64,000 bases of DNA from Lentzea nigeriaca (GCF_016907955.1 NZ_JAFBCX010000018.1:62001-126000); one strand, 5' to 3'. Positions 26,889 to 35,480 are shown, counted from the first letter of the stretch. Notes: generated by a model from the sequence alone, not told the origin. Numbers and translations: made by a program.

Positions 26889-27484
26889 CAGCGCTCGACC
26901 AGGCGGGTGAGGGCGAAACCGGTGATCGCGGCCATGGTCGCGGCCATCACGAGACCTCCGAGCGCGCCGATGAGCGTGATCAGCACGGTGGTCTGACCCG
27001 GTTGCCACAGGGGAGTGGTGACCGCGGTGAACGCGATCAGGCCCGCGCCCCACGCCAGGGCGTTCGCCCAGATCCAGTTGGAGGCGTGGCGCACGTAGTG
27101 GCGCAGCACCAGCCATTGGCCGGTGCCCAGCGACAGCAGGACGGCGGCGCCCGACATCGCGGCCAGCAGGATCACCGCGGGCAGCGGCAGGGTGCCCAGG
27201 CGTTCGGCGTTGCCGGCGGCGAGCATCGCGATCGCCCAGGCGAACCCCGCCGCGAGGGCCGTGACGCCGATCCAGCGCGATGCGTCGAAGTCGTGGAACG
27301 TGCGGCGCAGGACGACGCACTGTGCCGCACCGAGGACCACGCCCTCGACGATGCCCGCGAGGACGAGCAGCGGTGCCGACGACGTCAGCGCGCCGGCGAG
27401 GGCCGGGGCGAGGAAACCGGTGAACTCGCCGGCCGTCACCCAGGTGAACCAGCTGTTGCGGACGGTCGTCAGCGTGGTGCTCAT
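26888..27484 (-). CDS. Multi-pass membrane protein of unknown function
   Basis: A 198-residue protein with six or seven hydrophobic helices (for example PLLVLAGIVEGVVLGAAQCV, IGVTALAAGFAWAIAMLAAG and the C-terminal GALGGLVMAATMAAITGFAL). I do not recognise a family with confidence; the pairs of GxxxGxxQ-like segments (EGVVLGAAQ, LGTGQWLVLR) resemble small actinobacterial membrane proteins of unknown role. ATG 27482-27484 was chosen; an ATG six codons upstream is possible. It converges on purQ and its stop begins at the last base of the purQ terminator. Confidence 0.75.
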   Translation of the reverse strand: MSTTLTTVRNSWFTWVTAGEFTGFLAPALAGALTSSAPLLVLAGIVEGVVLGAAQCVVLRRTFHDFDASRWIGVTALAAGFAWAIAMLAAGNAERLGTLPLPAVILLAAMSGAAVLLSLGTGQWLVLRHYVRHASNWIWANALAWGAGLIAFTAVTTPLWQPGQTTVLITLIGALGGLVMAATMAAITGFALTRLVER

Positions 27485-27594
27485 GGTTCCACGATCGGCC
27501 ATCGACCGCGGTGAGCGCAGGGACGAAGGTCCTCATCTCGGCGGTGCGCAGTCCTCGTGTCCGGCAGGGGAATCGGGGAAGACAGTGTGGTGGT

Positions 27595-27695
27595 ATGACG
27601 CACATCGTGATCGCCGGCGGAGGGCCGGCCTGCTCGTCGCCGCGGTGAGCGCAGGTCAGTCCCGGCGCAACGGGACGACCACCTCGGTGAGGTAG
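27595..27695 (+). pseudogene. Remnant of an FAD/NAD(P)-dependent oxidoreductase start
   Basis: A reading frame opens MTHIVIAGGGPA, the beta-alpha-beta dinucleotide fold that begins flavoprotein oxidoreductases, then hits a stop after 17 codons. In the adjacent frame the expected continuation AGLLVAAVSAG follows at once, indicating a small frameshift, and the sequence then runs into the 3' end of the GyrI-like gene. I read it as the decayed N-terminus of a lost gene. Confidence 0.5.
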
Positions 27696-28120
27696 TCACC
27701 AGGCGTCGCCGCGGTGTCCGGTCCCGTGAGGTACAGCTCCCGCGGCGGCCCGGCCTGCTCGAGGCCGTGTTCGCGAATCCACGCGAACAAAGCCTCGTAG
27801 GCAGCGTTGATCTCGTCGTAACGGCCGCGGTGGAACGTCATCGCGACCGGCCCCTCCGGCAGCACGACGATGTCGATCGCCTCGCTGCCGTCGGGGCTGC
27901 CGGAGATCGGCAGGTACAGGTCGAGATCGACTTCCTGACCGGGGGCCGGGCAGCTGAGCTGCGGCGGCCCGGTGGGTGTCACGGCGGAGCGTGAGGCGAA
28001 GTCGTAGAGGTTCTGCAGTCCTTCGCCGACGGCGCTGGCGATGCGGGCAGCCGTCGTGTGCACCCGCTGGTGGCAGGTGACGGTGGAGGGGAACTCGGTG
28101 AGGGTCACGTCGTACGTCAT
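27656..28120 (-). CDS. GyrI-like small-molecule-binding domain protein
   Basis: A 154-residue stand-alone protein with the GyrI-like/AraC effector-binding fold: MTYDVTLTEFPSTVTCHQRVHTT, then DLDLYLPISG, VVLPEGPVAMTFHRGRYDEINAAYEALFAWIREHG and the C-terminal GDYLTEVVVPLRRD. The family binds small aromatic or cationic ligands and often contributes to drug tolerance or regulation. ATG 28118-28120. No partner gene is evident. Confidence 0.82.
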   Translation of the reverse strand: MTYDVTLTEFPSTVTCHQRVHTTAARIASAVGEGLQNLYDFASRSAVTPTGPPQLSCPAPGQEVDLDLYLPISGSPDGSEAIDIVVLPEGPVAMTFHRGRYDEINAAYEALFAWIREHGLEQAGPPRELYLTGPDTAATPGDYLTEVVVPLRRD

Positions 28121-28260
28121 GAGCCTGAGGATCCGCAGCGGACGGGGTGCGGGGCAGAGTCCAACGGCTCGTGGTGCCGGGAAACTCGGCGGTTCGGGCG
28201 TGCCCGGTGCGGCAGGGCGAGCGGCGGCGGGTCTCCCTGCCGCACCGTGTCGTCCCGCGA

Positions 28261-28539
28261 TCAGAAGATGATCTCGCAGCCGGACAGCGACTCGAAGCGC
28301 GAGTCGCAGCGGTCCGCGCCTCCCTCGCGGCCGTCGCCCACGTCCAGGCCGGACTGGTCGGTCAGCGTGTCGTTGCCCGCGCCACCTTCGAGCCGGTCCG
28401 GACCCTCACCGCCGAGCAGCGTGTCGTCGCCCGCCTCACTGCCGAGGACGTCGCTGCCGTTCGTCCCGACCTGCGTCGCTGCCAGGCCGTTGCACGTCTG
28501 CGGTTGCGCCGACGCCGTGGCCGTCGGCCAGGGCACCAT
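28261..28539 (-). CDS. Small secreted RTX (Ca-binding repeat) protein, N-terminus damaged
   Basis: Up to 92 residues containing two to three RTX nonapeptide-type repeats (GSEAGDDTLLGGEGPDRL, EGGAGNDTL), which bind calcium after secretion. The mature start CNGLAATQVGTNGSDVLG is that of small actinobacterial secreted RTX proteins, usually preceded by a full signal peptide. Here only the tail of a signal (LPTAGMVPWPTATASAQ) is in frame and the only ATG lies inside that tail, so the 5' end is probably truncated or frameshifted. There is a final cysteine in SGCEIIF. Confidence 0.55.
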   Translation of the reverse strand: MVPWPTATASAQPQTCNGLAATQVGTNGSDVLGSEAGDDTLLGGEGPDRLEGGAGNDTLTDQSGLDVGDGREGGADRCDSRFESLSGCEIIF

Positions 28540-28576
28540 CCCCGCGGTCGGCAGGAACAGGTCAAATCCAGGCGGC

Positions 28577-29503
28577 TCAACGGGTACGGCGCAGCCAGGT
28601 GCTCACGAGACTGGTGGCGAGCAGCACCGCGCCCGCCACGAGGAGCAGCACGCCTCCACCCACGGCACCATCGGTCAGGTCCCACACCATTTCCGGCACC
28701 ACGATCGTCGTGGCGACCACACCCGCCACGAGCAACACCGTCGAGTGCACGACGAGGTAGACGGCGAAACAGGCGACAGCGAGCCCGGCGGTGAGCGAGT
28801 AGGTCACCCATGCCTTGTCGCCCAGCGGTTGCTGCGCGCCGAACAACGCCGTCGCGGCACCGACGGCCAGCGCGAGCGGAACCGGGCGCAGAACGTCCAC
28901 AAGGGACAGGAGAGCGCCGATCAGCCCGAGCGCGAACAACGCCACACCCACGACGAGCAGGGTGTCGCCGGCGAACTCGGTGGTCCACGCGACGACAGCG
29001 GCGATCGCGGCCCCCGCCAGCGCCAGGTAGGCCAGCGCCGTCGGCACCAGCACGTAGGCGACGACCGCCACGACGAAGGCGGTCGTCGCACCGACGACGA
29101 ACTCGCGAGACGACACCGCTGTTCCCGCCGTGAACGCCGACGTCACCACGGCGAGCGAGAACAACGTGGTGACCACTCGCCCGCGCACACCCGCGACGGT
29201 GCGCACCGATCCGCCCGCCACGACGAGGGCAGCCACGACCAGCCCGACCGTGGCGGCCCCGAGCACCGCGACCCTGGTGAGGCGGGACATGTCCTCCCAG
29301 GACAGTCCGAGCAGCAACGCGGCCCCGCCGAGGACGAGCCCGCCGCCGACGTACGCGGCCAGCTCGGTGACGAGATCGGCCACGCGCCGCGGGGCGCCGG
29401 TGTCCTCGAGTGCCTGGCGGACGGCGCTTTCCTGCTCGGCGGACAGCACGCCCCGCGTGGTGAGGTCGTGCAGCGCCTGGTCCTGCCTCGCGGTCATCGC
29501 CAT
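28577..29503 (-). CDS. DUF2157-like multi-pass membrane protein
   Basis: A 308-residue protein. A cytoplasmic N-terminal helical region (TARQDQALHDLTTRGVLSAEQESAVRQAL) precedes about nine membrane helices, the arrangement of the DUF2157 family, of unknown function. ATG 29501-29503 has GGGG upstream; further in-frame codons upstream are poor in coding character. It lies 38 bp upstream of the RTX gene on the same strand. It faces away from the Rv1733c-like gene. Confidence 0.75.
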   Translation of the reverse strand: MAMTARQDQALHDLTTRGVLSAEQESAVRQALEDTGAPRRVADLVTELAAYVGGGLVLGGAALLLGLSWEDMSRLTRVAVLGAATVGLVVAALVVAGGSVRTVAGVRGRVVTTLFSLAVVTSAFTAGTAVSSREFVVGATTAFVVAVVAYVLVPTALAYLALAGAAIAAVVAWTTEFAGDTLLVVGVALFALGLIGALLSLVDVLRPVPLALAVGAATALFGAQQPLGDKAWVTYSLTAGLAVACFAVYLVVHSTVLLVAGVVATTIVVPEMVWDLTDGAVGGGVLLLVAGAVLLATSLVSTWLRRTR

Positions 29504-29656
29504 GGTCGTCACCCCTTCGCCCGCGTTTTCATTGTGGCCTGGCAGGACCAGGACAGCGACACTGGTTGGTTCACGGGTGGTTCGCCCTCCCGGACGGCCC
29601 ACGCCGGAGCATCCTTCGCGGCGGGCGAGCCGTCGCGGAAACCGTCCTTCCCCGAG

Positions 29657-29670
29657 GTGACCAATGACCC
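29657..29670. promoter_or_regulatory. Weak DosR-box-like palindrome
   Basis: GTGACC AA TGACCC matches 9 of 12 arm positions of GGGACCNNGGTCCC. Its centre is about 57 bp before the Rv1733c-like start. It is weaker than the other boxes and is listed because of the gene it precedes. Confidence 0.3.
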
Positions 29671-29720
29671 TGGGAATGCGATCCTGGTCAGGAGAAACCT
29701 TGCTCGCGGAGGTGGACACC

Positions 29721-30314
29721 ATGGGTTCGAAGCCGCTCTCGCGAGTCGTCCGGCAGGCCTTCCCCGGCCGCAACGAGCTGGCGACCGCCGGCGATCGCCT
29801 CGAAGGCGCGGTGCTGGCCGCCGCCCTGGTGATCGCGCTGCTCGCCGTGCCCGTCGCGGGCGCTGTCGGCTCCGAACTCCACGCGAGGCAGCAGACGCGG
29901 GTGGCGGTGGACCAGCAGACCCGTCAGCGCGCCGACGCCGTGCTGGCGGAGAACGCCCCGCCCGCCGCGCACGTGGATGATCGCGGCACGGTGCTGGAGG
30001 CGGTACCGGTGCGGGCGAGGTGGCTCGGGCCGGACGGGCAGGAGCGGCAGGGCGAGGTGCAGGCCCACTACGGAGCGACCGCCGGCACCACCGTGCCGAT
30101 CTGGATCGACCGGCACGGTGGCCTGACGGCGCCGCCGTTGTCCGCCGAGGGCGCGGTGATCACGGCGATCGGCGCGGCCCTGCTGGTGTGGGGCGCGGCG
30201 ACGGCGGCGGTCGCGTTGCTCTACCTCGTCACCCGGTTCGTGCACACTCGGCTGCGCAGGCGGCGCTGGGAACTGGAGTGGCGGCAGGTCTCCCGCGAGT
30301 GGACGGCACGCTGA
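29721..30314 (+). CDS. Rv1733c-like membrane protein
   Basis: A 197-residue protein with two membrane helices (residues about 31-50 and 145-170) flanking an outside domain (QRADAVLAENAP, EAVPVRARWLGPDGQERQGEVQ, GTTVPIWIDRHG). This layout and the sequence LARxGDRLE-AVLAAALV-type start correspond to Rv1733c, a DosR-regulon membrane antigen of Mycobacterium tuberculosis of unknown biochemical role. ATG 29721 was chosen because of GGAGG at 29708-29712; an ATG 57 bp upstream lacks one. The gene opens the dormancy-like island. Confidence 0.82.
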   Translation: MGSKPLSRVVRQAFPGRNELATAGDRLEGAVLAAALVIALLAVPVAGAVGSELHARQQTRVAVDQQTRQRADAVLAENAPPAAHVDDRGTVLEAVPVRARWLGPDGQERQGEVQAHYGATAGTTVPIWIDRHGGLTAPPLSAEGAVITAIGAALLVWGAATAAVALLYLVTRFVHTRLRRRRWELEWRQVSREWTAR

Positions 30315-30315
30315 C

Positions 30316-30651
30316 TCAGCCGCGCCGGGCCCTGACGATGCGCAACGCCACGAAGAGCGCGGCGATGGCGACCGCACCGGCCGTGGCGACCAGGCGGTTC
30401 ACGTCGACGGCAGGCTCCCAGCGGACGTTGCCGTCCTTGATGACGTAGGCACCGGTGGGCTTCGCGTTGAGCCCGAAGCCGCCGCCCTCTCCCTGCTGGC
30501 CCTTCTCGTCCTTCCCGGTGCCCCCGCCCGCGCCGCCGGAGAGCGTCGCGGCGGCGATCACCGTGACGCCGTCCTTCTCGTAGGGCTCGGCGTAGACCTT
30601 CCTGGCCTCCAGCGAGTCCTTGGTCTTCGCGATCAGTTCGTCGACCTTCAT
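30316..30651 (-). CDS. GerW/YtfJ-family protein
   Basis: A 111-residue protein: VDELIAKTKDSLEARKVYAEPYEKDGVTVIAAATLSGG, a Gly-rich loop, then GFGLNAKPTGAYVIKDGNVRWEPAVDVNRL, matching the GerW (YtfJ) family, and a C-terminal membrane helix (VATAGAVAIAALFVALRIV). GerW is needed for spore germination in Bacillus; actinobacterial copies have unknown roles. ATG overlaps the acetate kinase stop (ATGA), so it is the third gene of the phosphoketolase operon. Confidence 0.8.
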   Translation of the reverse strand: MKVDELIAKTKDSLEARKVYAEPYEKDGVTVIAAATLSGGAGGGTGKDEKGQQGEGGGFGLNAKPTGAYVIKDGNVRWEPAVDVNRLVATAGAVAIAALFVALRIVRARRG

Positions 30652-31697
30652 GAGCACTCCTCGAAGTCAAGAACGGCACGCGTCCGACCCGCGATCTCCA
30701 GGTCTTCCCGCGCTTCCACCACGAACACGTCCATCGCACCGAGAAACGCCAGCCTGGCGCCGACCTCGGTGCGCAGCTCTGCATCGTGTTCACCCACGCC
30801 TCCGGTGAACACCAGGACATCGATACCACCGAGAGACGCGGCCATGGCGGCGATTGCCTGACACAGCCGATGCACGTACACGCGCAACGCCAGCATCGCG
30901 CGCTCGTCACCGGCCTCCGCGGCACGGCGCACGTCCCGCATGTCACCGGTCCCGCTCAGACCGGCGAGCCCCGAGTGGTGTTCCAGGCCGTCCTCCAGCT
31001 CGTCGAGCGAGAGGCCCGCCCGCAGCAGCCACACCAGCAGGCCGGGATCGACGTCACCGCTGCGGGTCGCCATCACCAGACCGGCGAGGGGAGTGAAGCC
31101 CATCGTGGTGTCGACGGATCGTCCCTTGTGGATGGCCGCGAGCGATGCCCCGGCGCCCAGGTGGCAGCTCACCACCCGAGCGTCCGGTGCGCCGGCCAGT
31201 TCGACCGCCCTGCGTGACGCGTAGGCGTGGGAGAGGCCGTGGAACCCGTAGCGGCGCAGATCCCATTTCTGCCGCCACTGCGAGGGCAGCGCGTAGGTGG
31301 TGGCGTGCGGCGGCATCGTGGCGTGGAACGCCGTGTCGAAGCACGCCACCTGCCGCACTCCGGGCAGCACCTCACCCACCGCGTCGATGCCGGCCAGCGC
31401 ACGGGGTTGGTGCAGCGGCGCGAGAGAGGTCAGCCGTTCGAGATCGGCGCGCACGTGGTCGTCGATCAGGAGAGCCGACGTGGCAGCGCCGCCGTGCACC
31501 ACGCGGTGCCCGACGGCGTCGACCGCGGGAGCCGCGGCGAGAAAGTCCCGCAGCGGCCCGGTGTCCGCGTCCCAGCGTTCGACGTGCCGCGCGGCGAGGA
31601 CGGTGTCGTCCGGGCCGAGCACGCCGAGCTTCAGACTCGACGAGCCCGCGTTCACCACGAGCACATTTCTCTTGGCAACGTTCCCGGAGAGTGTCAC
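30648..31697 (-). CDS. ackA: Acetate kinase
   Basis: A 349-residue acetate kinase of the ASKHA fold: VLVVNAGSSSLKLGV at the N-terminus, VGHRVVHGG, RYGFHGLSHAYASRRA, VSCHLGAGASLAAIHKGRSVDTTMGFTPLAGLVMATRSGDVDPG and VFTGGVGEHD. It is about 40-50 residues shorter than typical AckA (near 390-400), mostly in the N-terminal half. It converts acetyl phosphate and ADP to acetate and ATP. The GTG start overlaps the phosphoketolase stop (GTGA), so acetyl phosphate made by that enzyme is handed on for ATP synthesis. Confidence 0.93.
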   Translation of the reverse strand: MTLSGNVAKRNVLVVNAGSSSLKLGVLGPDDTVLAARHVERWDADTGPLRDFLAAAPAVDAVGHRVVHGGAATSALLIDDHVRADLERLTSLAPLHQPRALAGIDAVGEVLPGVRQVACFDTAFHATMPPHATTYALPSQWRQKWDLRRYGFHGLSHAYASRRAVELAGAPDARVVSCHLGAGASLAAIHKGRSVDTTMGFTPLAGLVMATRSGDVDPGLLVWLLRAGLSLDELEDGLEHHSGLAGLSGTGDMRDVRRAAEAGDERAMLALRVYVHRLCQAIAAMAASLGGIDVLVFTGGVGEHDAELRTEVGARLAFLGAMDVFVVEAREDLEIAGRTRAVLDFEECS

Positions 31698-34018
31698 TGC
31701 CACGTCCAGTCGCGCACCTCGGGCAGGTCCTCGCCGTGCTCGCGGATCCACGCGTGGTGGCGGGTGCGCTGGTCCTGCATGAGCTGCCGCAGCCGGGCGG
31801 CCTTCGGGCCGAGCCCCGGCACGCGGTCGACGACGTCGATGACGAGCCGGTAGCGGTCCATGTCGTTGAGCACCAGCATGTCGAACGGCGTCGTGGTCGT
31901 GCCCTCCTCCTTGTAACCGCGCACGTGGAGGTTGCGGTGGTTGGTGCGCCGGTAGGTCAGCCGGTGGATCAGCCACGGATAGCCGTGGTAGGCGAAGATC
32001 ACCGGGCGGTCCGTCGTGAACACCGCGTCGAACTCGCGGTCCGGCATGCCGTGCGGGTGCTCGGTGTCGGGCTGCAGCCGCATCAGGTCCACCACGTTCA
32101 CCACGCGCACGCGCAGTGACGGCAGATGCTGACGCAGCAACGACGTGGCGGCCAGCACCTCCACGGTGGGCGCATCACCCGCGCACGCGAGCACCACGTC
32201 CGGCTCGTCCTCGTCGTTGCTCGCCCACTCCCAGATGCCCGCCCCGCGCGCGCAGTGCAACGCGGCTTCGTCGGCGGAGAGCCAGTCCGGGGTGTCGTTC
32301 TTGCCCGCGACGATCACGTTCACGTAGTCGCGGCTGCGCAGGCAGTGGTCGGCGACCTGGAGCAACGTGTTGGTGTCCGGCGGCAGGTAGACGCGGACGA
32401 CCTCGGCCTTCTTGTTCATCACGTGATCGATGAAGCCGGGGTCCTGGTGGGAGAAGCCGTTGTGGTCCTGCCGCCACACGTGCGAGCTGAGCAGGTAGTT
32501 GAGCGACGCGATCGGCCGTCGCCAGTCCAGCCGCTGGTGCGTCTTGAGCCACTTGGCGTGCTGGTTGAACATCGAGTCGACGATGTGGATGAACGCCTCG
32601 TAGCAGTTGAACAGCCCGTGCCTGCCCGTCAGCAGGTAGCCCTCCAGCATGCCCTGGCACAGGTGCTCGGACAGCACCTCGACGACCCTGCCGTCGTGCG
32701 ACAGGTGCTCGTCCACGGGCAGCGTCTCGGCCTGCCACTGCTTGCCGGTCACCTCGAACACCGCGCCGAGCCGGTTGGAGGCCGTCTCGTCGGGCCCGAA
32801 CACGCGGAAGTCGGCGGCACCGGCGTTGAGCGTGATGATGTCGCGCAGCATCCGGCCGAGCGCCCTGGTCGGCTCGGACTGCGTGGTGCCGTGTTTGACG
32901 ACGTCGACGGCGTGCTCCCGCACCGACGGCATCTTCAGTTCGCGCAACAGCAGACCGCCGTTGGCGTGCGGGGTCGCGCCCATCCGGCGGGTGCCGTGCG
33001 GCACCAGCTCGGAGAGTTCCGGCCGTGGCGCGCCGTTCGCGTCGAACAGCTCCTCCGGCAGGTAGCTGCGCAGCCACGCCTCCAGCTGCCTCAGGTGGTC
33101 CGGGTTGTCCCGCACGCCGGCGAGCGGCACCTGGTGCGCGCGCCAGGTGTTCTCGACCGGCACACCGTCCACTTCGGACGGGCCGGTCCACCCCTTCGGG
33201 CTGCGCAGCACGATCATCGGCCAGCGCGGCCGGTCGGTGCGCACCTTGATCCGCGCGATCTCGCCCACCACCTGGTCGAGCACCTCGGCCATGCGGGCGT
33301 GCATCACGTCCGGCTCGTCGCCCTCGACGTAGTACGGCGTGTAGCCGTACCCGCGCAGCAACGCGTCGAGCTCGTCGCGCGGGATGCGCGCGAGCAGGCT
33401 CGGGTTCGCGATCTTGTAGCCGTTGAGGTGCAGGATCGGCAGCACCGCGCCGTCCCGCACCGGGTTGAGGAACTTGTTGGCGTGCCAGCTGGTCGCGAGC
33501 GGCCCGGTCTCGGCCTCGCCGTCACCGACCACGCACGCCACGATCAGGTCCGGGTTGTCGAACGCCGCGCCGAACGCGTGGGCCAGCGAGTAGCCCAGCT
33601 CACCGCCCTCGTGGATGGAGCCCGGCACCTCGGGCGCCACGTGGCTCGGCACGCCGCCGGGGAAGGAGAACTGCCGGAACAGCCTGCGCATGCCCTCGCC
33701 GTCGCGCGGCACGTCCGGGTAGGTCTCGCTGTAGGTGCCCTCCAGCCAGGTGTTCGCGAGCAGCGCGGGACCGCCGTGCCCCGGCCCGGTCACGAACAGC
33801 ACCTCCAGGTCGCGTTCCTTGATGACGCGGTTCAGGTGGGCGTAGACGAAGTTCAGACCCGGCGTCGTTCCCCAGTGCCCGAGCAACCGGGGCTTGATGT
33901 GCTCGGGCGCGAGCGGCTCGGTCAGCAGCGGGTTGTCCATCAGGTAGATCTGGCCGGCCGACAGGTAGTTGGCGGCTCGCCAGTACGCGTCGACCAGCGA
34001 CAGGTCGGCGTGGGACAT
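31694..34018 (-). CDS. xfp: Phosphoketolase (xylulose-5-P/fructose-6-P type)
   Basis: A 774-residue thiamine diphosphate enzyme, close to the usual length (about 790-800). Key segments include HIKPRLLGHWGTTPGLNFVYAH, VTGPGHGGPAL, GELGYSLAHAFGAAFDNPDL, VGDGEAETGPLATSWHANKFLNP (ThDP/Mg site) and QDHNGFSHQDPGF. It cleaves xylulose 5-phosphate or fructose 6-phosphate to acetyl phosphate with phosphate. It is first in the operon xfp-ackA-gerW-like, an ATP-yielding route without oxygen. A DosR-box-like palindrome lies upstream (34077-34090). Confidence 0.95.
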   Translation of the reverse strand: MSHADLSLVDAYWRAANYLSAGQIYLMDNPLLTEPLAPEHIKPRLLGHWGTTPGLNFVYAHLNRVIKERDLEVLFVTGPGHGGPALLANTWLEGTYSETYPDVPRDGEGMRRLFRQFSFPGGVPSHVAPEVPGSIHEGGELGYSLAHAFGAAFDNPDLIVACVVGDGEAETGPLATSWHANKFLNPVRDGAVLPILHLNGYKIANPSLLARIPRDELDALLRGYGYTPYYVEGDEPDVMHARMAEVLDQVVGEIARIKVRTDRPRWPMIVLRSPKGWTGPSEVDGVPVENTWRAHQVPLAGVRDNPDHLRQLEAWLRSYLPEELFDANGAPRPELSELVPHGTRRMGATPHANGGLLLRELKMPSVREHAVDVVKHGTTQSEPTRALGRMLRDIITLNAGAADFRVFGPDETASNRLGAVFEVTGKQWQAETLPVDEHLSHDGRVVEVLSEHLCQGMLEGYLLTGRHGLFNCYEAFIHIVDSMFNQHAKWLKTHQRLDWRRPIASLNYLLSSHVWRQDHNGFSHQDPGFIDHVMNKKAEVVRVYLPPDTNTLLQVADHCLRSRDYVNVIVAGKNDTPDWLSADEAALHCARGAGIWEWASNDEDEPDVVLACAGDAPTVEVLAATSLLRQHLPSLRVRVVNVVDLMRLQPDTEHPHGMPDREFDAVFTTDRPVIFAYHGYPWLIHRLTYRRTNHRNLHVRGYKEEGTTTTPFDMLVLNDMDRYRLVIDVVDRVPGLGPKAARLRQLMQDQRTRHHAWIREHGEDLPEVRDWTWQ

Positions 34019-34076
34019 GACGCACTCCTCTGCTCGATGTGCCTCCCACGGTGCTGACTGAACGGATCCAGGACCA

Positions 34077-34090
34077 GGGACTCAGGTCCC
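34077..34090. promoter_or_regulatory. DosR-box-like palindrome upstream of phosphoketolase operon
   Basis: GGGACT CA GGTCCC, 11 of 12 arm positions of GGGACCNNGGTCCC. Its centre lies 65.5 bp upstream of the first base of the phosphoketolase start codon. Confidence 0.7.
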
Positions 34091-34124
34091 GGTGTGCCCG
34101 GCTCTTTCGGACCTGTCTCGGTTG

Positions 34125-34526
34125 TCACTTCGTACGGAGGTTCAGATGAGGCACGCGGGCGCGACGGAGCGACAACGCGCTGAGGAGCTCCGCGACGAGT
34201 TCCGGCTCGCCCTCGACCTTGACGAACACGCCACGGACGTCGTTGCCCGCCAGGCCGGTGAAGAATTCCCGGGACGTCCGGGAGCCGCAACGCCAACCCT
34301 TTCCTCGTAGCCCTCGCAAGACTGATCTGCCAATGGCCTGGACAATGTTGTCGGGGGTCGGAAAATGGGCCGGAAGGGTGACGGGGTCGATCGAGGTCTT
34401 TCCCGTCGTGGAGCTGACCCGGAGTGTTCTCCGCAAGGCCGCCCTCGGTGCCGGAAATGCGACTTCATCCGCCGCTGCGCCGACGGCGCCGGGGCTGGGC
34501 GGCAGGGTGCAGGTGTCGTGCCGCAC
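34125..34526 (-). CDS. Doubtful hypothetical protein
   Basis: A possible 133-residue protein that I do not recognise. The C-terminal half (EFFTGLAGNDVRGVFVKVEGEPELVAELLSAL) has a plausible alternating alpha/beta pattern, but the N-terminal half is Pro/Ala/Arg-rich and another weak frame on the opposite strand (MAWTMLSGVGKWAGRVTG) overlaps it. A frame shift into the upstream minus frame (MPTTWVKELGGRRLHVDL) is possible. It may be a decayed gene. Confidence 0.25.
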   Translation of the reverse strand: MRHDTCTLPPSPGAVGAAADEVAFPAPRAALRRTLRVSSTTGKTSIDPVTLPAHFPTPDNIVQAIGRSVLRGLRGKGWRCGSRTSREFFTGLAGNDVRGVFVKVEGEPELVAELLSALSLRRARVPHLNLRTK

Positions 34527-34904
34527 CTGCCCCCAGCCGGGTCGAGGTCGACGTGCAACCGCCGCCCACCGAGTTCCTTCACCCAGGTGGTCGGCACCCG
34601 AACGAGTTGACTTCGCGCAGGTCAGAGGAGCCTGATCCGGCGGACGGCGACATGGAGCCTGCGACCTTCGCCGAGCGGATAACGGCCGTGCTGGCCTGGG
34701 AGGGGGTCACTCGCGAGGCAGCCAGGCGTGCCGGTCAGGACGGTCAGCGGATGGGCGGGCGGCGAGCCGTTTCGCTGACGGTCGAGTCGCGACCATCAGC
34801 ATTCTTCATGAGGAGGAATGGTGTGGTCTTGCGTGTCCTGCCGACCGTGAAGTAAACAACCACACCTGACTCACTCAAATGTCTGCCGACGTGAAGAAGG
34901 GCTC
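34527..34904. other. Gene-poor stretch before the SIS gene
   Basis: No supported gene. A strong AGGAGG (34811-34816) is followed directly by a short frame from ATG 34818 to TGA 34850 reading MVWSCVSCRP, which may be a leader peptide or the stump of a lost gene. A weak frame from 34652 (MEPATFAERITAVLAWEG) has no recognisable family. Confidence 0.3.
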
Positions 34905-35480
34905 GTGGCAAAAGCTCCGACTACTGATCGTGTCGACCGTTTCAACGAATTGTCACAACGGCGCGCCATCCCTTTGGCCGATCTCGCCGACGACATCGCG
35001 CGCATCTGTCACCGAATGGCCGAACGGTTCCGCGCGGGAGGCGAGCTCGTCGTCTTCGGCAACGATGGCCCGAGTACCGGCGCCGGGCACGTCGCGGTGG
35101 AGTTCGTCCACCCGGTGATCGTCGGCGAACGCGCCCTGCCCGCCGTCTCCCTGACCTCGGGCGTCGCCACGCTGGCCGGCGTGGCCGCGCGGGCGGGCTG
35201 CGAAGAGACGTTCGCGCACCAGATCCGCTGCCTCGGCGAACCGTCCGACATCGCGCTGGGCCTGTCCGCGGACGGCACGTGCGAGAACGTCGCGCGCGGC
35301 CTGGCCGTGGCCGCCGAGCTCGGCATGCTCACCGTCGCGCTGACCGGTGGCGACGGTGGCCGGATCGTCGCCGACCACGTGCTGGTCGCCGAGGATCCGC
35401 TGGTGGTCGAGGAAATCCACGTCACCGCCTACCACCTGCCGTGGGAGCTGACGCACGTGTTCCTGGAGGGTGTGGCGTGA
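34905..35480 (+). CDS. SIS-domain (sedoheptulose-7-phosphate isomerase-like) protein of a hydrogenase-type cassette
   Basis: A 191-residue SIS protein: IARICHRMAERFRAGGELVVFGNDGPSTGAGHVAVEFVHPVI is the GmhA-like core (usual GNGGSASDA loop changed to GNDGPSTGA), with LALGLSADGTCENVARGLAVAAELG and VEDPLVVEEIHVTAYHLPWELTHVFLEG at the end. Similar SIS genes sit beside hypC in actinobacterial [NiFe]-hydrogenase loci, where their role is unknown. GTG 34905 has AAGAAGGG. It is first of a tight four-gene run; no hydrogenase subunit lies in this window. Confidence 0.78.
   Translation: MAKAPTTDRVDRFNELSQRRAIPLADLADDIARICHRMAERFRAGGELVVFGNDGPSTGAGHVAVEFVHPVIVGERALPAVSLTSGVATLAGVAARAGCEETFAHQIRCLGEPSDIALGLSADGTCENVARGLAVAAELGMLTVALTGGDGGRIVADHVLVAEDPLVVEEIHVTAYHLPWELTHVFLEGVA

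Noticed and set aside
29544..29557. AGGACCAGGACAGC between the DUF2157-like and Rv1733c-like genes as a DosR box
   Set aside because: One arm only; the second arm matches at three of six positions and the spacing to the DUF2157-like start is different.
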